This document shows, one piece after another, positions 1 through 9,248 of a stretch of DNA of 64,000 nucleotides; the first letter of the stretch is position 1, and each line of letters opens with the position of its first letter. The notes under the pieces are model-generated. The model was given only the letters and a program-made list of their open reading frames with translations, was not told the origin of the DNA and did not search any database. Made by a program: the position numbers and the translations under genes. This stretch comes from Candidatus Scalindua sp. (GTDB taxonomy: Bacteria; Planctomycetota; Brocadiia; Brocadiales; Scalinduaceae), in NCBI GenBank assembly GCA_021777035.1, contig JAIQZR010000164.1, positions 25,098 through 89,097 on the forward strand, written 5' to 3'.

Positions 1-1389
1 TCCCGCTAGAAGAAAAATTATCTGCCAATCTATTGCCTTATATGCATCATCAACCCCTATAACTCCAAAAAGAATCATTCCTAATGCCCCGGTAAACAAG
101 GCTATGGGAAGATAAACTCCGGAGATGGCCATTACAATGGAACATAGAAAACAGATGCTTGCAATAATTTCTTTCGATGATTTGGTTTCAGCTGACCCTA
201 TCGGTGTAACTACAATAAAATTTTTGTCAATACTCAAGTTCTTTATGTATTTCCAGTGTCCGTATACAAGAATTATGTCACCGGATTTAAGAGTTTTATC
301 GGAAAATCCGCTTCTGGCTTCGATTCCACTGTTTAATAAAACCAGAGGTTCTACCCCAAAAGTCTTACGCAGTGAAACTTCACGCAACGTTTTTCCTATA
401 ATTGAAGAATGGGGTTTTACGATAACTTCAGCAAAACCCGCAATGGCGTCCTTTTGAAGATCATCAAATGTTGTCACATATTTGCTAACCTGTAAATGGT
501 AATCAGATGCAAGGCGTTCAACATTTTCCTTACTTCCAAAAATGCCGAGTTTTTGTCCAGCACTGAAACTCGCTTGCCTCCATGGAGCATACCGAATTTC
601 ATCTTTTTCTACCATGGCGATAAGGTTAAGGCCATAGTGCTCTTTTAATTTTACTGATTCTCTGGTTTTTCCAATTAAAGGGCTGTCATTCGATACTACC
701 AGTTCAAATAGTGTTTTCGGTAAACTCCAGGAAGCGATTAATTCTTGCTGGTGTTTAGTTACAATATCTTCTAATGGTCTTGACGGTAAAACATATTTGC
801 CAAACAGGAGGAAAAAGCCTGTGCCGGTGAAAAGTAACGTCAATCCTATTGGAGTTACGCTGAATAAGCTAAATTTCTGCAAGCCACCATGTTCCATCAG
901 ATCGTTAAGGAGTATGAGTGGGCTTGAACCAATCATACTTATGGTACCGCCCAGAATGGCGGCAAATCCCATAGGCATAAAAAAACGGGATGGAGATATT
1001 CCCTTATGCTTTGTAATCTTTATAAGAGCAGGAAGAAACAGAGCAATAACGCCGATATTCTGCATGAAAGCCGATACAGCACCGATCATTAATGAAATTA
1101 CACCGAAAAGCCGACGGTCACTTTTTCCTGCTATAAAAAAAATAAATTTTATTAACCTGTTCATGATGCCGGATTGATCAACACCGTAACCCAGAATCAT
1201 TACCGCAATAATTGAAATAACGGCATTACTCGAAAACCCTGAAAACACCTGCTCTTTTTCTATCAAACCGAACATTGGCAATAATATTAAAACGAGCAAT
1301 GCAACGACATCAACTCTTATAATTTCTGTTACAAACAGAATAATCATTACCAATAAACTGGTGAGAACAAGAATTATATCCGGAGACAT
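1..1389 (-). CDS. SLC13-family permease with TrkA-C domains (partial, runs off left edge)
   Basis: The reading frame is open from ATG at 1389 to base 1, giving 463 codons and no stop, so the C-terminus lies outside the window. Seen: an N-terminal block of hydrophobic helices beginning MSPDIILVLTSLLVMIILF, then a soluble middle of about 200 residues with two TrkA-C-like stretches (around VKLKEHYGLNLIAM and LREVSLRKTFGVEPLVLL), then a second helical block ending in IIFLLAG. This order is typical of SLC13/DASS-type transporters with RCK_C inserts, which move dicarboxylates, sulfate or other anions with sodium across the inner membrane. The substrate cannot be told. No partner gene is visible on this side. 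Confident in the family, not in the solute. Confidence 0.82.
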   Translation of the reverse strand, partial: MSPDIILVLTSLLVMIILFVTEIIRVDVVALLVLILLPMFGLIEKEQVFSGFSSNAVISIIAVMILGYGVDQSGIMNRLIKFIFFIAGKSDRRLFGVISLMIGAVSAFMQNIGVIALFLPALIKITKHKGISPSRFFMPMGFAAILGGTISMIGSSPLILLNDLMEHGGLQKFSLFSVTPIGLTLLFTGTGFFLLFGKYVLPSRPLEDIVTKHQQELIASWSLPKTLFELVVSNDSPLIGKTRESVKLKEHYGLNLIAMVEKDEIRYAPWRQASFSAGQKLGIFGSKENVERLASDYHLQVSKYVTTFDDLQKDAIAGFAEVIVKPHSSIIGKTLREVSLRKTFGVEPLVLLNSGIEARSGFSDKTLKSGDIILVYGHWKYIKNLSIDKNFIVVTPIGSAETKSSKEIIASICFLCSIVMAISGVYLPIALFTGALGMILFGVIGVDDAYKAIDWQIIFLLAG

Positions 1390-1447
1390 GTAACGTTTCC
1401 TTTAAGGAATGGTAAAAGTTTTGTAACTATTCAGCGTACTTATTTTA

Positions 1448-1587
1448 TCACCGCAAAGACGCAAAGACCGCAGAGAAAAACATAAAAAATATGAGAATAT
1501 TTGCCAGAAAAATATCCATCTCTGATAATCGTTACTTCAGTATTCTTTTTAAATATCAACTTTGCGTCCTTTGCGTCTTTGCGGTGA
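1448..1587. repeat. Inverted repeat of the CGCAAAGACGCAAAG type
   Basis: A perfect 19-bp inverted repeat (TCACCGCAAAGACGCAAAG at 1448-1466 and its complement at 1569-1587) with a roughly 100-bp AT-rich spacer, lying between the SLC13 permease and pyruvate kinase. Related sequence occurs near 22351, 25114 and 63920. It has no coding content. It may be a small non-autonomous mobile repeat. Confidence 0.75.
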
Positions 1588-1605
1588 ATAGATACAAAGT
1601 TTTTT

Positions 1606-3021
1606 TTATTTTAATATCTCAACTTTGATCAAGTTGGTAGAATCTGCAGCGTCTGTTAGAATACCTGCGGTAATAACGACCACATCACCGGTTTTTACTA
1701 AACCGGACTGTAATGCCTTCTCTTTTGCCTGTTCTATCATTTCCTCTGTATTGCTATATCTATTTGAGAGTATGGGATATACTCCCCAAATTAAATTGAG
1801 ACAGCGAACCACTTCAGGGTCAGGACTTAAAGCGATAATTACCTGGTTCGGACGATTGGATGCAACCATTTTAGCTGTGCCACCGAATTGGGTGGGAGTA
1901 AGAATAGCCTCTGCTTTTAAATCTTTAGCCAATTCTGAAGTAGCACGGCTGACTGCGCTGACTATAGATTCGGGTTTTTCCTCATCTGGTCTATAATTTT
2001 GATGTTTTAATACACGGCTTGACTCTGTAGCTTCGATGATCTTAGCCATAGTACGTACTGTTTCCACTGGATATCTGCCAACGGTTGTCTCCTCCGAAAG
2101 CATTACCGCGTCGGTGCCATCTAAAACGGCATTCGCCACATCATTGGCCTCGGCACGAGTAGGTCTGGGATTTTCTACCATAGATTTTAACATCTGAGTA
2201 GCCGTAATAACCGGCTTTCCTTTTTGATTGCTTTTCAGGATTAACATCTTCTGTACCATCGGAACTTTCTCTAAAGCAGTTTCTACGGCCAAATCTCCTC
2301 GCGCTACCATTATTCCGTCTACAGTATCTATGATTTCATCAATTTTTACAAGAGCCTCATGTTTCTCAACTTTTGCTATTATCGGGACTTGCCTGTTGAT
2401 CTCTTTCAAAAATTCTTTCATCTGCAATATATCTTCTTTACTGCGCACAAAGGACAGGGCAACGTAGTCTACCCCCTGCTCTAATCCAAACCTCAGGTCT
2501 TTGCGATCCTTTTCCGTAAACGCCTTGACTGATAAAGAACTTCCCGGGAGATTAATGCCTTTATTGGAAGAAAGTTCACCTCCAACCTGAACTTTACAGG
2601 TAACATTTTTGGCATCTGTTTTTACAACGCAGAGTTCAATATTGCCATCGGCCAGGAGTATTAGATCACCAATCTTTACCTCTGCTGTTAATTTTTGATA
2701 CGATACGAAAACTTTGTTTTCATCCCCCAGCACGTCTTCATTTGACAAGACAAACGTCTGTCCGGCCTCTAAAAAGACTGAGTCATCTTTAAATTTTCCA
2801 ACCCTGATCTTGGGGCCAGCTAGATCCTGTAGAATAGCGATTGAGACCTGTTTTTCGTCCGAAACTGAACGAATCTTTCTTATTGTGGCTCCGTGTTCTT
2901 CGTGTGTACCATGAGAGAAATTGAGGCGTGCCACATTCATACCCGCGTCAATCAATTTTCCAAGGAGATCCTCTGAATCACTTGCCGGTCCAATAGTGCA
3001 AACAATTTTTGTTCTGCGCAT
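1606..3021 (-). CDS. pyk: Pyruvate kinase
   Basis: Converts phosphoenolpyruvate and ADP to pyruvate and ATP in the cytoplasm, the last step of glycolysis. The 471-residue product starts MRRTKIVCTIGPAS, the classical N-terminus. It contains IIAKVEKHEA (substrate lysine) near residue 216, DGIMVARGDLAVE near 236, and the signature TRAEANDVANAVLDGTDA near 288, followed by MLSEET. The C-terminal allosteric domain is complete and the length matches bacterial type II enzymes. ATG at 3021 is the only sensible start. The gene is monocistronic: SLC13 lies downstream behind an inverted repeat and marC upstream 150 bp away. Nothing unusual was seen. Confidence 0.97.
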   Translation of the reverse strand: MRRTKIVCTIGPASDSEDLLGKLIDAGMNVARLNFSHGTHEEHGATIRKIRSVSDEKQVSIAILQDLAGPKIRVGKFKDDSVFLEAGQTFVLSNEDVLGDENKVFVSYQKLTAEVKIGDLILLADGNIELCVVKTDAKNVTCKVQVGGELSSNKGINLPGSSLSVKAFTEKDRKDLRFGLEQGVDYVALSFVRSKEDILQMKEFLKEINRQVPIIAKVEKHEALVKIDEIIDTVDGIMVARGDLAVETALEKVPMVQKMLILKSNQKGKPVITATQMLKSMVENPRPTRAEANDVANAVLDGTDAVMLSEETTVGRYPVETVRTMAKIIEATESSRVLKHQNYRPDEEKPESIVSAVSRATSELAKDLKAEAILTPTQFGGTAKMVASNRPNQVIIALSPDPEVVRCLNLIWGVYPILSNRYSNTEEMIEQAKEKALQSGLVKTGDVVVITAGILTDAADSTNLIKVEILK

Positions 3022-3173
3022 TTTTTATATTTGAAATAATGGTTTAAATTAAAGAGAGATACCGTCATCGTGTTTCAAAGCTGTTTGAAATTATACGTGA
3101 GATATTTAACGACTGCTTTCAGGCACACCGGCAAGTGTCTCGTCGAAACGTTTGGTTCGATGTTTTCAGTTCC

Positions 3174-3785
3174 TCAGAACTTTTCCACCCATGTCCGGAC
3201 GCCCTGCATGATCATTTCAATTGACACGGTTCCCACAAAGAGCGCAGAGATTCTACCAGCAATCTCTATATATCTTTCTATGAGAACCTCTCGGCGCGGG
3301 AGAACATAGTCATGTATTGCTTTGAATATCAGTATCAATACGATGGAGGTGAATACCGCCAAGAGAATAGCCGCGCATGCGCTAACCGGATCATGTCGCT
3401 TGCCAACAATGATACTGGCGCTAATTGTTCCTGGTCCAATGAGCACCGGCATGGCAATTGCTCCAGCCAGGTGTTCTGGCTTGCCTCTAAGCAACTTGAT
3501 AGCAGTTGGTCCGTGGAACACAAACTGAAGCCCGATAAGAAGAAATACAACACCTCCGAATATCTGAAAAGATGCGAATTCTGCCTGTACAATGTTGGAG
3601 AAAACGGTATCACCAAGGATGGCAAAGCAGCAGAAGGCAGAGCTGGCAATCAGTCCCGCACGGATCAGAACGTAAGTAAATTGCTTCCGTTCCAGTCTCT
3701 GGATCACTCCCAGAAGATAAATGCTGACCAGGAACGGATTGAGTAGGACAAGTAGCAAAGCTAAAGATCGGATAAAATCTTTCAT
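3174..3785 (-). CDS. MarC-family integral membrane protein
   Basis: A 203-residue protein with six predicted membrane segments. The family signature is seen in the N-terminal LLVLLNPFLVSIYLL, in FQIFGGVVFLLIGLQ, and in the conserved IAMPVLIGPGTISASI stretch near residue 105. MarC/UPF0056 proteins sit in the inner membrane. Their role is unsettled; an early link with multiple antibiotic resistance was later withdrawn. The start at 3785 puts the first helix right at the N-terminus, as in relatives. Overlapping plus-strand frames here are shadows. It stands alone between pyk and a 600-bp gap. Confidence 0.9.
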   Translation of the reverse strand: MKDFIRSLALLLVLLNPFLVSIYLLGVIQRLERKQFTYVLIRAGLIASSAFCCFAILGDTVFSNIVQAEFASFQIFGGVVFLLIGLQFVFHGPTAIKLLRGKPEHLAGAIAMPVLIGPGTISASIIVGKRHDPVSACAAILLAVFTSIVLILIFKAIHDYVLPRREVLIERYIEIAGRISALFVGTVSIEMIMQGVRTWVEKF

Positions 3786-3851
3786 GGCTATTCACACTGA
3801 ACAAGTAATTACTAGGGTTATTGAAAAATTTTAGATTAGTGCTTTCAAAAC

Positions 3852-4031
3852 ATGCTTATGGAAATAAATTTAACCTTTAGTCATATCAAACTTACGACTA
3901 GATTGTTTAACTATATAGGACTTGCCAAGGTAATACAAGACGTCTTTGAAGACGACGAAGATCGATTAAGTTATATTTCCTGGATAAATGATTACGGCAA
4001 GAAGTATAAATTGTCGATAGCTGCCTATTGA
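3852..4031 (+). CDS. Possible small protein or gene remnant, 59 aa
   Basis: An open frame of 59 codons from ATG 3852 (a second ATG at 3858) to TGA 4029-4031, rich in acidic residues in the middle (DVFEDDEDRLSYISWINDYG). The composition looks protein-like rather than random, but I recognise no family and see no strong ribosome binding site. It could be the end of a decayed transposase or regulator. Low confidence that it is expressed. Confidence 0.25.
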   Translation: MLMEINLTFSHIKLTTRLFNYIGLAKVIQDVFEDDEDRLSYISWINDYGKKYKLSIAAY

Positions 4032-4403
4032 TTGATTGTCAATCATATTCCTTTCATTGTAATCCCGCAAGATGAATATTCACTGGCTAATGTTTTCAGC
4101 ATATTCCATATGCGGTATTCTCAATATTTTAATAAAAAGAAAAATCCAAATAAATAGTGCCTGTCCCTGTTACCGACCTCCGGTTTTTCTTGTATGTGGG
4201 GAGATTTTAATTTCAGCAACTGGTTAAAATAATGTGCTTCAGTATTGTTCAAGAGGCGGAGTTCCAGGGGGGGGGGTAGAATCTCCAAAACTAAAGAAAG
4301 TGCTATCAAGGCAGACGCTCAGCATACGTGGTTAACTGTGCGCTTACGAATATTGAGTATGGGCATGGATTTAATCAAGTGGGAAAGGGAAGAAATTGAG
4401 TTA
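4032..4403. other. Gap with a ten-G tract; no gene supported
   Basis: The stretch holds a run of ten G at 4267-4276 and the phrase AATAGTGCCTGTCCCTG at 4144-4160. The minus-strand frame through it (62 codons) is interrupted in sense by the G tract and resembles no protein I know. It could be the scar of a lost insertion; otherwise nothing is recognised. Confidence 0.35.
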
Positions 4404-5261
4404 TTATTGTTCCTTCAGATATGACGCAACCGCTTCCTTCCACGATCTCATTCGCATCCCGGTAATCGTGGTCAGTTTTTGACAGTCCAGGGTTGAATTA
4501 AGGGGGACTTTTGCGGGGCGTTTATATTCTGACGATTTTATCGGGTTAATTTTGATTTCGTATCCCGTCGTCTCAAAAATATACTTTGCCCATTCATATC
4601 TTGAACAACTTCCGTCATTAGAGACATTGACAATGCCTTCACATTTCTGTTCTATTAATGCCAACAGTGCCCCGGCAAGGTCAGCAGTATATGTTGGGGA
4701 ACCGGTTTCGTCGGTAACAACGGACAGCTCTTTATTATGTTCTGCAAGTTCAACCATTTTGGCGGCAAAGTTGGTTCCATGGTGCCCGAACAGCCATGAA
4801 GTCCTAACTATGAGATATGAGTCGCAGTGTCTCGGTATATTCTTTTCTCCTTCAAGTTTTGTCATGCCATATTCAGATAATGGACAGGTTGGATCGTCCT
4901 CTTTATATGGCCTGTTACCGTTTCCATCGAAGACAAAATCAGTGCTGATATGGATAATCCTTGCACCGCATTTTTTTGCGGCGGCAGCGATGTATTTTGG
5001 CCCTAGAGCATTAACATTGAATGCCGCTTCCCTTTCAGTTTCGCATTTATCAACATTTGTAAAGGCCGCGCAATTAACAATGATGTCTGGTGCGTGTGTA
5101 GAGATAAAGTCTAATACATTGTCTTCGAGTGTAATATCAAGTACTCCGTGAGGGGCCTCTATTACTTCCAGATTGGGGTAAAGCGAGATCTTCTTGCTCT
5201 TAAATAGATCGACAAGATCTGTTCCAAGCATTCCGTTTGATCCGGTGATAAGTATTTTCAT
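4404..5261 (-). CDS. rfbD: dTDP-4-dehydrorhamnose reductase (RfbD/RmlD family)
   Basis: NADPH-dependent reduction of dTDP-4-dehydro-L-rhamnose to dTDP-L-rhamnose, for cell-surface polysaccharide. From ATG 5261 the product is 285 residues and starts MKILITGSNGMLGTDLV, the Rossmann GxxGxxG at the very N-terminus. IVNCAAFTNVDKCE, HISTDFVFDG and the SDR catalytic YGMTKLEGEK (Tyr-x3-Lys) are present, with RTSWLFG further on. A longer GTG start at 5315 would add 18 residues before the Rossmann strand and is less likely. The other rml genes are not in the window. RmlD-like paralogues also act on other sugars, so the exact substrate is inferred. Confidence 0.88.
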   Translation of the reverse strand: MKILITGSNGMLGTDLVDLFKSKKISLYPNLEVIEAPHGVLDITLEDNVLDFISTHAPDIIVNCAAFTNVDKCETEREAAFNVNALGPKYIAAAAKKCGARIIHISTDFVFDGNGNRPYKEDDPTCPLSEYGMTKLEGEKNIPRHCDSYLIVRTSWLFGHHGTNFAAKMVELAEHNKELSVVTDETGSPTYTADLAGALLALIEQKCEGIVNVSNDGSCSRYEWAKYIFETTGYEIKINPIKSSEYKRPAKVPLNSTLDCQKLTTITGMRMRSWKEAVASYLKEQ

Positions 5262-5370
5262 TTTTTCGCGAACCCAAATTAAATAATAAACTTCAAAATG
5301 GCCTATGAAACACACAAAAGATTACTTTTGTGGTTATTGTTGAGAAGAAGAAGTTGCCGAAGTCGCTAAT

Positions 5371-7254
5371 TTATATATCAAACTGTATCCTATATTGTTT
5401 TTTGTACTCACTCTCTCTGCCTATAAGTTCATCATGGGTGCCAGTCTCAACGATACGACCACTTTTTAAGACTACGATTCGGTCTGCATGACGTATGGTT
5501 GAGAGCCGATGTGCGATAACGAAAGTTGTCTTGCCTTCAATTAAATTGTCCAGCGCTTTCTGGACAAGCTTTTCAGACTCAGAATCCAAAGATGACGTTG
5601 CTTCATCTAGAATTAAGATAGGTGCATTTTTAAGTATTGCCCTGGCTATAGTTACCCTCTGCTTTTGCCCGCCTGATAGTTTTACGCCTTGCTCGCCTAC
5701 AGTAGTATCATAACCATCCGGGAGATTACTGATAAAGTCATGTATATTAGCTGCTTTTGCTGCATTTTCGATATCTTCTATACTTGCGTCTCTTCTCCCA
5801 CACAGGATATTTTCTTTAAAACTTCTGTTGAATAGAAATGTTTGTTGGCATACAATTGCAATTTGATCCAGGAGGGAATCACGTTTAATAAAGCGAATAT
5901 CTGTACCATCGATTTTGATACTTCCATTTACAGGATCATAGAAACGGGGAACAAGATCGAGCAATGTTGATTTGCCCGCACCGCTTTTTCCTACAATAGC
6001 AATAATCTGCCCCTTTTGTACGGTCAGGTTGATGTCATTGAGAACTGGTATAGTGTCGTATGTAAAGCCCACGTTATTGAATGTAATTTCTTTTTCAATT
6101 TTATTCAGTTCTATAGCGTTGGGGTCATCGGTGATTGCCGGATGCTGATCCAACAACTCGAATACACGACTTGCACCAGCTAAAGATTCCTGAAGTTTTC
6201 CATAGCTTTTAGCCAGTTTTTTTATCGATGCAAGTATCAAAAATGCAGTAACGGTAACAAATCCTCCTAGTGAACCTGGAGAGATCTTGCTTGATGAGAT
6301 AACGTAACCGCCGATAATGATTATAGCGGCTAATCCCAGAGAATAGGTAAGCTCTGTTGTACTTGAATTCAACGCCTTTGCCTTAACAGTCTGCATCACC
6401 CTTTTAAAGAATCTCAAATTTATTATTTTGAACTCTACAATCTCTTCGTCTTCCATCTTGAAAGCTTTTACAGTTCTTATACCCGAGAACATTTCTCTCA
6501 TTGCATCGGTCAACTCTCCTAAATGCATCAGGCTTCGTTTTCCATGTTTTTTTATTTTGCGTCCAAATACTAACATAGGTATTACGAGAATTGGAAATAG
6601 TACAAAGGTAAATAGCGAAAGTTTCCAACTGAAATAAAATGCCAGCACAAACCCGCATAACAGGCGCATAGGATTGAGAAGAACACTATCAAACAGTATA
6701 GACAGCGCAAATTGTGTTGAATTTATGTCGTTAGTAAGTCTGGAAATCAGTTCTCCGCTCTTCTTGTTCCCAAAATAACTTAGCGATTGTGGCAGGAGGT
6801 GCTCGCACAGCTGATTGCGTATGTCCATGAGAACACTCCACATGACATGATACTTCAGATATGTTTGAAGATAATTAAAGATAAAAATAAATGGGGCCAT
6901 AATGCCTACAAGTATTCCTATGAGAGTGAAGGAGTTTGTGTACTTTCCTGCCAAATTTTTAAGCGTTGAAATGAAAGTTATACTTGTCACTCTAGAGGCG
7001 GTTTTCCGTTTAAAACTGCTTATTAGGTCTTTGGAATCGTTTTTCTTCTGAAAACTGTTTATTCCAGATGTATGATTGACTGTTTCTCCCTTCATCAAGC
7101 GGTCTATCACTGGCTTAATTAACGCCAATTGAGCACCAATGAACAGTGTGAAAAGCCCCATGCATAGCAGGGTCAGTAAAAATATTTTCCAATGCGGTTT
7201 TGCGTATGAAAACAGTCTGCCACACTCTCTGATTGTGTTATTCCTTTTTGCCAT
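5371..7254 (-). CDS. MsbA-type ABC exporter (fused permease and ATPase)
   Basis: A 627-residue half-transporter of the inner membrane. Residues up to about 340 hold six hydrophobic helices, including the conserved DINSTQFALSILFDSVLLNP loop region. The ATPase follows with Walker A GKSGAGKST near 420, signature LSGGQKQR near 527, Walker B ILILDEATSSLDSE near 545 and the switch histidine in FVIAHRLSTI. The architecture and the MREMFSGIRTVKAF coupling region match lipid A flippase MsbA and related multidrug or lipid exporters. Residues 50-90 form an unusual polar stretch between the first two helices. The divergent LptF/LptG gene 223 bp away also belongs to LPS transport, which supports a lipid substrate, though this is inferred. 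Confidence 0.9.
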   Translation of the reverse strand: MAKRNNTIRECGRLFSYAKPHWKIFLLTLLCMGLFTLFIGAQLALIKPVIDRLMKGETVNHTSGINSFQKKNDSKDLISSFKRKTASRVTSITFISTLKNLAGKYTNSFTLIGILVGIMAPFIFIFNYLQTYLKYHVMWSVLMDIRNQLCEHLLPQSLSYFGNKKSGELISRLTNDINSTQFALSILFDSVLLNPMRLLCGFVLAFYFSWKLSLFTFVLFPILVIPMLVFGRKIKKHGKRSLMHLGELTDAMREMFSGIRTVKAFKMEDEEIVEFKIINLRFFKRVMQTVKAKALNSSTTELTYSLGLAAIIIIGGYVISSSKISPGSLGGFVTVTAFLILASIKKLAKSYGKLQESLAGASRVFELLDQHPAITDDPNAIELNKIEKEITFNNVGFTYDTIPVLNDINLTVQKGQIIAIVGKSGAGKSTLLDLVPRFYDPVNGSIKIDGTDIRFIKRDSLLDQIAIVCQQTFLFNRSFKENILCGRRDASIEDIENAAKAANIHDFISNLPDGYDTTVGEQGVKLSGGQKQRVTIARAILKNAPILILDEATSSLDSESEKLVQKALDNLIEGKTTFVIAHRLSTIRHADRIVVLKSGRIVETGTHDELIGRESEYKKQYRIQFDI

Positions 7255-7387
7255 ATATCTTTATTATTAAACTGGTTATGTGTGAAATACACTTGACGAT
7301 TTGCAAAGCGATGTTATCACACATAAGTCTTTTGTCAATAAAAAGATTGTGTCTACAGTAGCAATTCTAATGGATAAATAATTGTTA

Positions 7388-7417
7388 TTGACCTATTCAA
7401 AGCAGGATAGATATAAT
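7388..7417 (+). promoter_or_regulatory. Sigma70-like promoter for the LptF/LptG permease gene
   Basis: TTGACC at 7388-7393 and TATAAT at 7412-7417, spaced 18 bp, about 60 bp before the ATG at 7478. Confidence 0.5.
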
Positions 7418-7477
7418 CATCCTTGAGTTCTTGAAAATTAGTGCCTTACGCAACATAAAAGTTGTTTTGCAAATTTA

Positions 7478-9088
7478 ATGAATATACAGATATTACATAA
7501 ATATTTAGTAAAGGAGTTGTTCAGGACATTCTTGCCGTCACTGTTATGTTTTGAATTTGTGTTGTTACTGGGGTTTTCCATACAATTGCTTCACAAGGGG
7601 CTTGATGTTCCAAGCCTTTTCTCTGTTTTGCCTTATATGGCCTTATACACCATGCCACATGCTTTGCCTACTTCACTGCTTACCGCAACCGTTATGTCTT
7701 ATGGGCGGCTTAGTGCTGATAACGAAATTACGGCAATCAAAGTTGCCGGGATACATCTTCACAACCTGGTCACACCGGTTGTCGTTATGGGAATATTGTT
7801 TAGTATATTGGCTCTGTATCTTAATGCCGAAGTTTTGCCGAGATCATATTATAAGGTGAGACAGCTTCAAGAAAGGGCAGTTAAAAAAGTCCTTGCTACA
7901 CACTTTATTACGGCTAAAAAGAAGATCGATTTTTATCCATATCATATTTTTATAGGTAGTGTGGAGAGCAGCAACTTTAAAGACATTGCAGTTTTTGAAT
8001 ATGTCGACGACTACATCGTCAACATACTATTAGCAGAGGAAGGTGAAATAGAAATAGATGATGATGGAAATCAAGTATTTCTGACGTTAAGGCGTGGAGA
8101 GTTCCTTAAACCAGACTCTGGCAATAGTGTTGATTCTCCTACAACGGGGAGTTTTGAGGAAGCTGTATTTAAGATTCCATTAAGAAAAACAGTACGGCAT
8201 TCAGCACTTAAATATACGACATTAACAAATCTTATAGAACTAAGAAGAGAAATTGATAATAAGTTAAGCAGTATAGATACACAATTTAAGGATCCTGAAA
8301 AAACTATCAAGCGTGCAAGAAAAGGGATTCAATTGGTTGATGATAAAAAGAGTGAAATTAAAGTGAAGCTTCTGAAAGCTGAAAAGAAAATAAATGATTC
8401 GGAAACCAATATTTCAAAACAGGAGGGAACAATTAAACGTGCAAAGTTTAATCTTAATATCTATGAAAATTATATTAATGTGGCGAAAGGGAATATTAGG
8501 AAATTGGCGAGAGAAAAGGAAAGTGAAGAAGAGTTGGAGAGCCAGGAGCCTAAACAGAATAGGGAAGAGGAATTTGCAAAGAATATTACGCTAATTAAAA
8601 AAATAATAAATAAAGAGAAACGAAGAATTAAGATGACAAATAGAAAGATATTGGTATCCAAAAGATTAGTAGATGAAGAGAAGGAAGAAGTTGAAAAAAT
8701 AGCATTGGAAGTTGAAGAACTTAATCTAAATAACAAAAATCTGGAAAAAGAGTACGTAATACTTGCCGAGCAAATTGCAATGGCAGAAAAGCAGAAATTG
8801 AGGCGAGAGTTATCAATAAATATTCATAAGCGGTTATCACCTTCCCTTGCAAGCCTTTCGTTTATATTGATAGGTATCCCATTAGGTATAATGACAAGAA
8901 GCAGTAACATGCTGGTTAGTTTGGGGATAAGTTTCATTTTAATACTTTTTATTTACTATCCATTAGTTGCAACGGGTCTGGTTGTAGCAGAGAGTATGAG
9001 CTTTCCAATTATTCCTTCAGTCTGGGGGGCAAATATTGTTAATCTCATTATCAGTGCTTTACTATTTAGAAAAATATTTAGACAATAA
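7478..9088 (+). CDS. LptF/LptG-family permease with a coiled-coil insertion
   Basis: YjgP/YjgQ-family inner-membrane subunit of the LPS transporter (Lpt), which drives LPS from the inner membrane to the periplasmic bridge. Seen: N-terminal IQILHKYLVKELFRTFLPSLLCFEFVLLL, helices near 55-75 and 95-120, and the family phrase LSADNEITAIKVAGI. A periplasmic beta-rich part follows. Three C-terminal helices start at LSPSLASLSFILIGIPLGI. The protein is 536 residues against about 350-400 for the family. The excess is a charged heptad-rich segment (about 255-445), dense in Lys and Glu, that should form a long coiled coil where the periplasmic domain normally continues. A single copy is in the window, with no LptB or LptC beside it. 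Confidence 0.85.
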   Translation: MNIQILHKYLVKELFRTFLPSLLCFEFVLLLGFSIQLLHKGLDVPSLFSVLPYMALYTMPHALPTSLLTATVMSYGRLSADNEITAIKVAGIHLHNLVTPVVVMGILFSILALYLNAEVLPRSYYKVRQLQERAVKKVLATHFITAKKKIDFYPYHIFIGSVESSNFKDIAVFEYVDDYIVNILLAEEGEIEIDDDGNQVFLTLRRGEFLKPDSGNSVDSPTTGSFEEAVFKIPLRKTVRHSALKYTTLTNLIELRREIDNKLSSIDTQFKDPEKTIKRARKGIQLVDDKKSEIKVKLLKAEKKINDSETNISKQEGTIKRAKFNLNIYENYINVAKGNIRKLAREKESEEELESQEPKQNREEEFAKNITLIKKIINKEKRRIKMTNRKILVSKRLVDEEKEEVEKIALEVEELNLNNKNLEKEYVILAEQIAMAEKQKLRRELSINIHKRLSPSLASLSFILIGIPLGIMTRSSNMLVSLGISFILILFIYYPLVATGLVVAESMSFPIIPSVWGANIVNLIISALLFRKIFRQ

Positions 9089-9143
9089 CCGTTTTTTATA
9101 GAAAAATGCCTCATTTCAGTTCGCAAATGGGCGGATAACAATC

Positions 9144-9171
9144 TTGACATTTTTATTGAATTAGTTATAGT
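9144..9171 (+). promoter_or_regulatory. Sigma70-like promoter for the rhomboid gene
   Basis: TTGACA at 9144-9149 and TATAGT at 9166-9171 with a 16-bp spacer, 77 bp before the ATG at 9249. Confidence 0.55.
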
Positions 9172-9248
9172 GAAGCTCCTGCGTGAGTTGCGATATAGCT
9201 TTTGTAATCAATAAGTTACAAATTTCAAAATAGTAGTTTTGATTGAAA

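Noticed and set aside
3312..3746. 144-codon plus-strand frame opposite marC
   Set aside because: Shadow of the well-supported MarC gene; no family resemblance and no ribosome site.
4267..4276. Ten-G tract as a phase-variation switch
   Set aside because: No real gene spans it, so there is nothing to switch.
4552..5151. 199-codon plus-strand frame opposite rfbD
   Set aside because: Antisense of conserved RmlD motifs; composition typical of a reverse-frame shadow.
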